A DNA stretch of 41,284 nt, from positions 1-41,284 of the forward strand of contig FR881474.1 in the NCBI GenBank assembly GCA_000434835.1. Reading direction: 5' to 3'. The notes under the pieces were generated by a model. The model ran no database searches, was not told where the DNA came from, and worked only from the letters and a program-made list of their open reading frames with translations. Below are positions 30,581 to 37,706 of the stretch, one piece after another (position 1 is the first letter of the stretch; every line of letters starts with the position of its first letter). This DNA is from Clostridium sp. CAG:594. GTDB lineage: Bacteria; Bacillota_I; Bacilli_A; RF39; UBA660. The translations under genes were made by a program, and so were the position numbers.

Positions 30581-31834
30581 ATGGATGAGAAAAAAAGAAA
30601 ATATGCTAAATTTCTGATTCAAAGATGTTTGTCTATGAAAGCTGGAGAACCTTTATTAATTAGCTACTTAACAGAACAACAGGATTTTGTTAAGATAGTG
30701 ATAGAAGAAGCAAAAAGAATTGGAATAACAGACATATATCACGTTTGTTACGACGGTAAAAAAACAAAAGACATACTAATGAATTCAAGTTTAGATGAAA
30801 TAGAAAAAGAACCTTACTTCAATAGAAGGATAATAAAGGATGTCTATGACAAAGGTGGTTCCTTATTATCTTTAACTTCATATTCTTATCCAATGCTTAA
30901 TGAAGTGCCATCAGATAAGAAAAAAATGATGAGCAAGGTTAAGATTGAAACCCAAGAAGATGCTGTAAAAGCAAGAGGTATATATAAATTTCCTTGGTGT
31001 ATTGCAGCAGTAGCAACAAAACAGTGGGCTGACAAACTAAATTTATCAAGTGAAGATGAATTGTGGAACTTAATTTTTAAAATGACATTAGTAGACCAAG
31101 AAGATGTCATAAAAGCTTGGGATGATAAAATTAAAGATAACACCCAAAAAAGAGATTTATTAAATAAACTGAAGTTAGTTAAATTAAAATATAAAAGCAA
31201 AAATGGTACCGACTTGGAAATAGGTCTTCCAAAAAATGTTATTTGGTGGGGATCGGCTAAAAAGAGTTTTGATAAAACGAAGAATTTAATAGTTAATATG
31301 CCAACCGAGGAAGTTTTTACAACACCTGATAGAACTAAGGTAAATGGAATCGTATGTTCAAGTAGACCACTTCCAATAAAAGGAAAAATAATTGATGAAT
31401 TTAAGTTAACATTTAAAGATGGAAAAGTAGAAGAAGCATCAGCCAGTAACGACAACGATACATTGCTTGAATTAATAAAAGACCTTGATGGTATGGATCA
31501 TTTAGGAGAATGCGCTTTCGTTGATTATGATTCACCGATATCAAATATAAATATGATATTTAATTCAATACTGATTGATGAAAATGCCTCTTGTCATTTA
31601 GCACTGGGAAAAGGATTTCCAGGCTGCATACCAAATGGCGAATTAATGGGTGATCATGAGTTGCTTAAAAACGGTATTAACCAAAGTAAAAATCACGTTG
31701 ATTTTATGGTAGGTACACCTGATTTAAACATTACAGGTACCGATTTATATGGAAACGAAGTTCCTCTATTTATAGATGGTAACTTTGCAACACTTAAAGT
31801 AAAAGAATTTTTAGAAAACAGAAAGGAAAAATAA
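30581..31834 (+). CDS. M29-family aminopeptidase (AmpS/PepS type)
   Basis: A 417-aa cytosolic metallo-aminopeptidase that removes N-terminal residues from peptides. C-terminal metal and catalytic motifs are visible: GECAFVDYDSPIS (metal Glu), ENASCHLALGKGF (metal His), and NQSKNHVDFMVGTPDL (His and Asp metal ligands), as in Staphylococcus AmpS. GGAGG (30569-30573) sets the ATG at 30581; an in-frame ATG at 30545 lies in the T-box terminator. It is first in the T-box operon and aspS follows after 3 nt, so peptide breakdown is tied to the charging state of the sensed tRNA. Confidence 0.9.
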   Translation: MDEKKRKYAKFLIQRCLSMKAGEPLLISYLTEQQDFVKIVIEEAKRIGITDIYHVCYDGKKTKDILMNSSLDEIEKEPYFNRRIIKDVYDKGGSLLSLTSYSYPMLNEVPSDKKKMMSKVKIETQEDAVKARGIYKFPWCIAAVATKQWADKLNLSSEDELWNLIFKMTLVDQEDVIKAWDDKIKDNTQKRDLLNKLKLVKLKYKSKNGTDLEIGLPKNVIWWGSAKKSFDKTKNLIVNMPTEEVFTTPDRTKVNGIVCSSRPLPIKGKIIDEFKLTFKDGKVEEASASNDNDTLLELIKDLDGMDHLGECAFVDYDSPISNINMIFNSILIDENASCHLALGKGFPGCIPNGELMGDHELLKNGINQSKNHVDFMVGTPDLNITGTDLYGNEVPLFIDGNFATLKVKEFLENRKEK

Positions 31835-31837
31835 AAA

Positions 31838-33580
31838 ATGAGTACATATAGAACAAACACATGCGGAGAATTGACAATTAAAGATTTAGATAAAAAAGTA
31901 ACCCTTGCTGGTTTTGTATTAGGTATAAGAGACCATGGTGGTGTTATGTTTATCGATTTAAGAGATCATTATGGAGTAACACAAATAGTTGTTCACGATG
32001 ATACAATGCTTAAAGGAGTAACAAAAGAAACAGTTATTAAAGTTACCGGAAAAGTAGTTAAAAGAGATATTGATACAGTAAACAAAAAAATACCAACAGG
32101 AGAAATAGAAGTAGTAGTAGAAGAACTAGAATTATTATCAGACACTGCAAAAACTTTACCATTTGAAATAGATGAATCAAAAAAAGTAGCAGAAGACGTA
32201 AGGTTAAAATACCGTTTCTTAGACTTAAGAAATCCAAAGGTTCATGAGAAAATCGTTATGCGTTCTAAAGCTTTCAACTTCTTAAGAAACAAAATGATGG
32301 AGCTAGGATTTTTAGAGATAACAACTCCAATTATCACTTCATCATCACCAGAAGGCGCAAGAGACTTTATTATCCCATCAAGAAAGCATAAGGGAAAGTT
32401 TTACGCTCTTCCACAAGCACCACAACAATTTAAACAACTTCTAATGGCATCAGGTTTTGATAAATACTTCCAATTAGCACCTTGTTTTAGAGATGAAGAC
32501 GGAAGAAAAGAAAGACTTGTTGGAGAATTCTACCAACTAGATATGGAAATGGCTTTTGCGGACCAAGAAGACGTTATGGCTGTTGCAGAAGAGGTATATC
32601 CTGCATTCTTTAGAGAATTTGGTAAAAGAAAAGTAACAGAAGGTCACTTTAAAAGAATTCCTTATAACGAATCAATGCTTAAGTATGGTACTGACAAACC
32701 AGATTTAAGAAACCCACTTGAAATTATTGACGTATCAGATGTATTTAAAGAAACAAGCTTTAGACCATTTAGAGATTCTATCGTTCGCGCTATTAAAGTA
32801 GACGATATAGCATCTAAACCAAACAGCTGGTTTAACGAAATAGTAGACTATGCAAAATCAATTGATATGCCTGGTATTGGTTACATATCAGTTATGGAAG
32901 ATAAAAGCCTTAAAGGACCTATTGATAAATTTCTAACGGAAGATGATAGAAAAGCATTATTTGATAAGGCAGGTTTAAAAATTGGAAGCGTACTTTTCTT
33001 TATCGCTGATAAAAGGCGCGACGTTGTTTGTAAAAATGCAGGTTTAATTAGAACTGAATTAGGCCGTAAGTTAGACTTAATGGATAATAATCTATTTGAA
33101 TTCTGCTTTGTAACGGATATGCCAATGTATGAAATAAGTGAAATAACTGGCAAACTAGACTTTATGCACAACCCATTTAGTATGCCAAGAGGAGGCATGA
33201 AGGCACTAGAAACCATGGATCCATTAGATATTTATGCAGATCAGTTTGACGTTGTATGTAATGGTGTTGAACTTGTTTCAGGAGCAGTTAGAAACAACAG
33301 ACCAGAAGTTTTACTAAAGGCATTTTCTCTTGCTGGATATACAGAAGAAGACATCAAGAAAAAATTTAGTGCACTTTATACAGCATTTAAATACGGATGC
33401 CCACCACACGCAGGTATGGCACTTGGAATAGATAGATCACTTATGATGTTAGGTGAAGAAGAAAGTGTAAGAGAAACGGTTGCATTCCCATTAAATCAAA
33501 ATGGTGAAGACGTACTTACTGGTACACCAAATGAAGTTACAGAACAGCAACTTAGAGAAACACACATTAAACTAAGATAA
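31838..33580 (+). CDS. aspS: Aspartyl-tRNA synthetase, probably non-discriminating
   Basis: A 580-aa bacterial-type class IIb synthetase: OB-fold anticodon domain (LAGFVLGIRDHGGVMFIDLRDH), motif 1 region, AMP-binding LPQAPQQFKQLLM, motif 2 FRDEDGRKERLVGEFYQLDM, the GAD insert, and motif 3 GMALGIDRSLMML. Motif 2 continues GEFYQLDMEM instead of the common PEFTQID, a form I associate with alphaproteobacterial AspRS. Next to gatCAB and under a T-box with an Asn-type specifier, it probably also makes Asp-tRNA(Asn) for amidation; that is inference. Cotranscribed with the aminopeptidase and gatC (15-nt gap). Confidence 0.95.
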   Translation: MSTYRTNTCGELTIKDLDKKVTLAGFVLGIRDHGGVMFIDLRDHYGVTQIVVHDDTMLKGVTKETVIKVTGKVVKRDIDTVNKKIPTGEIEVVVEELELLSDTAKTLPFEIDESKKVAEDVRLKYRFLDLRNPKVHEKIVMRSKAFNFLRNKMMELGFLEITTPIITSSSPEGARDFIIPSRKHKGKFYALPQAPQQFKQLLMASGFDKYFQLAPCFRDEDGRKERLVGEFYQLDMEMAFADQEDVMAVAEEVYPAFFREFGKRKVTEGHFKRIPYNESMLKYGTDKPDLRNPLEIIDVSDVFKETSFRPFRDSIVRAIKVDDIASKPNSWFNEIVDYAKSIDMPGIGYISVMEDKSLKGPIDKFLTEDDRKALFDKAGLKIGSVLFFIADKRRDVVCKNAGLIRTELGRKLDLMDNNLFEFCFVTDMPMYEISEITGKLDFMHNPFSMPRGGMKALETMDPLDIYADQFDVVCNGVELVSGAVRNNRPEVLLKAFSLAGYTEEDIKKKFSALYTAFKYGCPPHAGMALGIDRSLMMLGEEESVRETVAFPLNQNGEDVLTGTPNEVTEQQLRETHIKLR

Positions 33581-33595
33581 GGAGACTTTTATAAA

Positions 33596-33901
33596 ATGCA
33601 AAAAATAACAAGAGATAACATACAAGATTATGCACTTAAACTTATGTTTAAAATGAAAGAAGAAGAGTTCCCATCATTCGAAAAGGAATTTGAAACTATT
33701 TTAAAACACATGGATTTAATAACAGAAATAGACGGAATAGAAAAAGTAGAACCGATGACTTTTCCATTTATTAATGAAGAAGCACATTTAAGAGAAGATG
33801 TTGCAACAAGCACGTTAACAACTGATGATGCAGTTAAAAACGCAAGAGATACAGTATATGATGAAATAAAAGTTCCTAAAGTAGTAGGAGGTGAAAGCTA
33901 A
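33596..33901 (+). CDS. gatC: Asp-tRNA(Asn)/Glu-tRNA(Gln) amidotransferase subunit C
   Basis: A 101-aa GatC. ITRDNIQDYALKLMFKMKEEE at the N terminus, FETILKHMDLITEIDGIEKVEPM in the middle and LREDVATSTLT near the end are the GatC pattern. It wraps round GatA and stabilises the GatAB interface. The stop overlaps the gatA ATG by one base (TAATG), giving translational coupling and balanced subunit levels. Confidence 0.94.
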   Translation: MQKITRDNIQDYALKLMFKMKEEEFPSFEKEFETILKHMDLITEIDGIEKVEPMTFPFINEEAHLREDVATSTLTTDDAVKNARDTVYDEIKVPKVVGGES

Positions 33902-35340
33902 TGAGTATTTTAGATAAAAGTTTACAAGAAATACACGAAGCTTTAAAAAGTGGCGCTGTAACGAGTAAAGAATTAACAGAAGAATCACTTAAAAGAGCTC
34001 ACAAGTATCAAGATGAGTTAAACAGTTTTGTAACAATTATTGACGATGCAAAAGAAAGTGAAGTTACAGATAACGTTTTATCTGGTATACCTTGTGCTAT
34101 TAAAGATAACTTCTCAACAAAAGACGTACTTACAACCGCATCATCAAACATCTTATCAAATTACGTTCCAGTATTTGACGCAACTGCTGTTAAAAAGTTG
34201 AAAGATTCTGGTATGGTTATGATTGGTAAAACGGTACTTGATGAACTTGCTATGGGAGGAACTGGTACAACAGGACACACTGGAATTGTTAGAAACCCTT
34301 GGGATAAGTCTCGTATGATAGGTGGTTCATCAGCAGGATCAGCTTCTGCAGTAGCTCGTGGTATTGTTCCTTATGCACTTGGTTCAGATACCGGAGACTC
34401 TATCCGTAAGCCAGCAGGGTACGGCGGAGTAGTAGGATATAAACCAACATATGGCCTTGTATCACGCTGGGGATTATTTGCTTTTGCATCAAGCCTAGAC
34501 CACGTTGGATGCTTCGCAAAATACGTTAAAGATGTAGCATGCGTTATGGATAACATCAAAGGAATGGATGATAACGATATGACCTCGTTTGACTCATCAA
34601 ACATAAACTTTGTAGAAAATCTAAATAAAGATGTAAGTGGAAGAAAACTATTTTATATTAAAGAAATAGTAGATGAATTAAAAGATGATAAAAAATACTA
34701 TGATAACTTCTTAAAAGTGCTTTCATATGCTAAAGAATTAGGCATCGAAGTTAAAGAAGAGTCTATAGATAAAAAGATATTAAATGGTATTTATCCATCT
34801 TATATGGCAATATCTTGTGCGGAGGCAACTAGTAATAATTCAAACCTAACTGGAATTCCATTTGGTAACAGAAAAGAAGGACATACTCCAGATGAGGTTA
34901 TGATAAATACTAGAACTGAGGGATTTTCTGAATTAATAAGAAGAAGATTTGTTATTGGATCATTTATTCTTCAAAAAGAAAACCAAGAAAAATTATTTAA
35001 AAATGCTCAAAGAATAAGAAGATTAGTAGTAGATGCTATGACAAACTTATTTAAAGAATATGATGGATTAATTATGCCAAATTCAGGCTCTATCGCACCA
35101 CGTTTTACAGATGAAATGGACAGGTTATCAGAAAAGTATTTACTTTTAGAAAACCATCTTGCAATAGGAAACTTTGGAGGCTTCCCATCAATTACAATCC
35201 CATCTGGAATTATAGATGATATGCCAGTTGCAATAAACATAACTGGACCTATAAAGACAGATGATGTAGTATGTAACATCGCAAACAAACTAGAAGAAAA
35301 AATTGGTTTCGTACCACTTTCAGTAAAGGAGGAAAACTAA
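33901..35340 (+). CDS. gatA: Asp-tRNA(Asn)/Glu-tRNA(Gln) amidotransferase subunit A
   Basis: A 479-aa amidase-signature protein that frees ammonia from glutamine for the GatB kinase/transamidase. The Ser-cisSer-Lys triad is visible: Lys in GIPCAIKDNFS, cis-Ser in GGSSAGSASA and the nucleophile Ser in GSDTGDSIRKPA. The last motif is normally GSDTGGSIRQPA, so the Gly just before the nucleophile is Asp here. Remaining length and the C-terminal GNFGGFPSITIPSG are normal. RBS AGGAGG is at the end of gatC. Confidence 0.95.
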   Translation: MSILDKSLQEIHEALKSGAVTSKELTEESLKRAHKYQDELNSFVTIIDDAKESEVTDNVLSGIPCAIKDNFSTKDVLTTASSNILSNYVPVFDATAVKKLKDSGMVMIGKTVLDELAMGGTGTTGHTGIVRNPWDKSRMIGGSSAGSASAVARGIVPYALGSDTGDSIRKPAGYGGVVGYKPTYGLVSRWGLFAFASSLDHVGCFAKYVKDVACVMDNIKGMDDNDMTSFDSSNINFVENLNKDVSGRKLFYIKEIVDELKDDKKYYDNFLKVLSYAKELGIEVKEESIDKKILNGIYPSYMAISCAEATSNNSNLTGIPFGNRKEGHTPDEVMINTRTEGFSELIRRRFVIGSFILQKENQEKLFKNAQRIRRLVVDAMTNLFKEYDGLIMPNSGSIAPRFTDEMDRLSEKYLLLENHLAIGNFGGFPSITIPSGIIDDMPVAINITGPIKTDDVVCNIANKLEEKIGFVPLSVKEEN

Positions 35341-35342
35341 TT

Positions 35343-36767
35343 ATGTATAAAGTAACAATCGGACTTGAAGTTCACTGTGAACTTGATTCTAACTCAAAGG
35401 TTTTTTCTCCTTCAATTAATGGGTACACTGAAGCACCAAACAGCCACGTTGCATATCAAGATTTAGGTTTTCCTGGAATACTTCCTATCGCTAATAAGGA
35501 AGCTTGGAAAAGAGCACTTATTGTTTCTATGGCAATGAATTGTACTACTCCAGACGTTATGCTATTTGATAGAAAAAACTATTACTATCCAGATTTACCA
35601 AAAGGATATCAAATAACTCAAATGACTAAACCTGTAGGTATAAATGGAGCAGTTGATATCGAAGTCGACGGACAAATAAAAAAAGTTCTAATTCACGATA
35701 CACATCTAGAAGAAGATACAGCATCACTAGATCACTATGATACATATTCTTTAATAGATTATAACAGATCTTGTGTGCCATTACTTGAAACCGTAACAGA
35801 GCCTTGTTTGCACTCTAAAGAAGAAGCATTAGCATTCCTTGAGACTTACCGCTCACTAATCGTTTACTGCGGAGTTTCAGAAGCAAGAAGTGACAGAGGA
35901 CAAATGAGATGCGACGTTAACGTATCAATTTCAGATACTGACAAGTTAGGTACCAAAGTTGAAATGAAAAACATTAACTCATTTTATAATGTAGGGCGTG
36001 CAATTGACTTTGAAATAGAAAGACAATCAGAAATACTTCAAAACGGCGGAAAAGTAGAACAAGAAACAAGACGTTTTGATGATGAAACTGGTGAAACGTT
36101 TAAGATGAGAGATAAGGCTGATGCGGTAGACTATAAATACTTTATTGAGCCAAACATCCCACCAATTAAGGTTACAGATGAATTACTTGATGAAATAAGA
36201 AAAAATATTCCTATGCTTAGACTTGAAAGAAAACAAAAGTACATGAATGAATTTAACTTATCAGAGTATGATTCAGAAGTACTTGTTAAAGTAAAGGAAA
36301 ACTCTGACTTCTTTAATGATTGTGTAAGTTTAGGAGCAGATCCTAAAAAGGCTTGTAACTGGGTAACTGGTATGCTTATGGGATACTTAAATGAAAATGA
36401 AATAAAGTTAGAAGAAGTTCCTGTTAAACCAGAAATGATAAAGGAATTAATTGATTTAATTGATAAAAAAACAATATCATCAAAGCAAGCTAAAGAAGTA
36501 TTTGAAGACATGATTGAATCAGGCAAAGAGCCTAACATAATCGTAAAAGAAAAAGGTATGATGCAAATTACTGATGATGCATCTATTCATGATGTTGTTA
36601 TGGAAGTATTAAAAGAAAATGATGAACAGGCAAGGGAATATAATCCTGAAAAAACTAGAATGATAGACTTCTTTGTAGGTCAGGTTATGAAAAAAACTCG
36701 TGGTAAAGCAAATCCTGCTAAAACAATGGAAATGTTAAGAGAAGAACTTGCTAAGTATAATAAGTAA
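35343..36767 (+). CDS. gatB: Asp-tRNA(Asn)/Glu-tRNA(Gln) amidotransferase subunit B
   Basis: A 474-aa subunit that phosphorylates the mischarged Asp or Glu on tRNA and transfers ammonia. N-terminal IGLEVHCELDSNSKVFSP, DLPKGYQITQ, HLEEDTAS (Mg2+ site), DYNRSCVPLLE and SDRGQMRCDVNVSI are diagnostic. The C-terminal helical tail (GatB/YqeY domain, about 330-474) recognises the tRNA D-loop side. RBS AAAGGAGG is in the end of gatA (2-nt gap). It ends the operon; a terminator follows at 36774. Confidence 0.96.
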   Translation: MYKVTIGLEVHCELDSNSKVFSPSINGYTEAPNSHVAYQDLGFPGILPIANKEAWKRALIVSMAMNCTTPDVMLFDRKNYYYPDLPKGYQITQMTKPVGINGAVDIEVDGQIKKVLIHDTHLEEDTASLDHYDTYSLIDYNRSCVPLLETVTEPCLHSKEEALAFLETYRSLIVYCGVSEARSDRGQMRCDVNVSISDTDKLGTKVEMKNINSFYNVGRAIDFEIERQSEILQNGGKVEQETRRFDDETGETFKMRDKADAVDYKYFIEPNIPPIKVTDELLDEIRKNIPMLRLERKQKYMNEFNLSEYDSEVLVKVKENSDFFNDCVSLGADPKKACNWVTGMLMGYLNENEIKLEEVPVKPEMIKELIDLIDKKTISSKQAKEVFEDMIESGKEPNIIVKEKGMMQITDDASIHDVVMEVLKENDEQAREYNPEKTRMIDFFVGQVMKKTRGKANPAKTMEMLREELAKYNK

Positions 36768-36773
36768 TAATTT

Positions 36774-36802
36774 AAAAGAAAGCGAATACCTTGCTTTCTT
36801 TT
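36774..36802 (+). terminator. Terminator of the T-box/aspS/gatCAB operon
   Basis: AAAAGAAAGC, 9-nt loop, GCTTTCTTTT. Confidence 0.82.
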
Positions 36803-36810
36803 CTTGTTAT

Positions 36811-36909
36811 ATTGGTAAAAATAAATGTAAAGTTTTAAATGCATTCTTATTTTTAGCTAGTTATAAAGCGAGAGATATTTTACTTATTATTGATGCAACT
36901 AAAGGTTAG
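36811..36909 (+). other. Short open segment without a start, possible gene remnant
   Basis: Between gatB and the ABC operon, one frame is open for about 33 codons ending in TAG and reads like protein (VLNAFLFLASYKARDILLII), but it has no start codon or RBS. It may be a fragment of a deleted gene or chance. Nothing else but the promoter is seen in this 265-nt gap. Confidence 0.2.
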
Positions 36910-36970
36910 AAAATGATATTGATGTTTTCTTTTTTTAAGAAACTTTTTTCTTTTATAATATTTTTTGATT

Positions 36971-37005
36971 TTGTAACTTAGTTGTAACTTTAATTATAAT
37001 ATAAT
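36971..37005 (+). promoter_or_regulatory. ABC-operon promoter with 11-bp-phased direct repeat
   Basis: TTGTAACTT occurs twice (36971-36979 and 36982-36990), 11 bp apart start to start. TATAAT follows at 36995-37000 and again at 37000-37005. The first repeat could be the -35 (TTGTAA, 18 bp to the first TATAAT). Direct repeats at 10-11 bp are the usual binding sites of OmpR/PhoB-type regulators, one of which is encoded in this gene group at 40394. Confidence 0.6.
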
Positions 37006-37032
37006 GTTTATAAGAAAAGGAGAAATATTTTT

Positions 37033-37704
37033 ATGGAAATTTTAAAAGTAGAAAACTTAACTAAAATTTATGGAAAAGATTCAACAAAAGTTGTTGCGTT
37101 AGATCATGTATCTTTTTCTGTAGAAAAGGGTGAATTCGTAGCAATAGTTGGTGCATCAGGTTCAGGTAAATCAACACTATTACATTTAATTGGAGGAGTT
37201 GATAGACCAACTTCTGGAAAAGTATTCATTGATGGTAAAGATATATTTAATTTTAATGATGATAAACTTGCTATATTTAGAAGAAGACAGGTAGGATTAA
37301 TATACCAATTCTATAATTTAATACCTATATTAAATGTAGAAGAAAATATAACATTGCCTCTTTCTTTAGATAATCGTGAGATTGATAAAGAAAAACTAAA
37401 TGAAATGTTAAAACTGTTAGGGTTACAAAATAGAAGAATGCATCTTCCTAATGAATTATCTGGTGGACAGCAACAAAGAACAAGTATTGGTCGAGCTTTA
37501 ATTACTAATCCTACAATTATACTTGCTGATGAGCCAACTGGTAACTTAGATTCTAAATCAAGTGATGAAATAGTTGCTCTATTAAAAAAATCAAATAAAG
37601 AGCTTAATCAAACGATTGTTATGATTACACACAATATGGAAATTGCAAAAGTAGCTGATAGGATAATTAAAATTGAAGATGGGAAAATTATATCGGAGGT
37701 ATAA
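37033..37704 (+). CDS. ABC transporter ATP-binding protein (MacB/LolD/BceA-like)
   Basis: A 223-aa ATPase for the FtsX-type permease that follows. Walker A is GASGSGKST (about residue 40), Q-loop YQFYNLIPIL, signature LSGGQQQRTSIGRAL, Walker B IILADEPTGNLD and switch His in MITHNME. Size and sequence are of the MacB/LolD/Bce group that powers mechanotransmission or peptide-antibiotic resistance rather than small-solute uptake. RBS AAAGGAGA precedes the ATG. The permease starts 2 nt after its stop. Confidence 0.93.
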   Translation: MEILKVENLTKIYGKDSTKVVALDHVSFSVEKGEFVAIVGASGSGKSTLLHLIGGVDRPTSGKVFIDGKDIFNFNDDKLAIFRRRQVGLIYQFYNLIPILNVEENITLPLSLDNREIDKEKLNEMLKLLGLQNRRMHLPNELSGGQQQRTSIGRALITNPTIILADEPTGNLDSKSSDEIVALLKKSNKELNQTIVMITHNMEIAKVADRIIKIEDGKIISEV

Positions 37705-37706
37705 TT

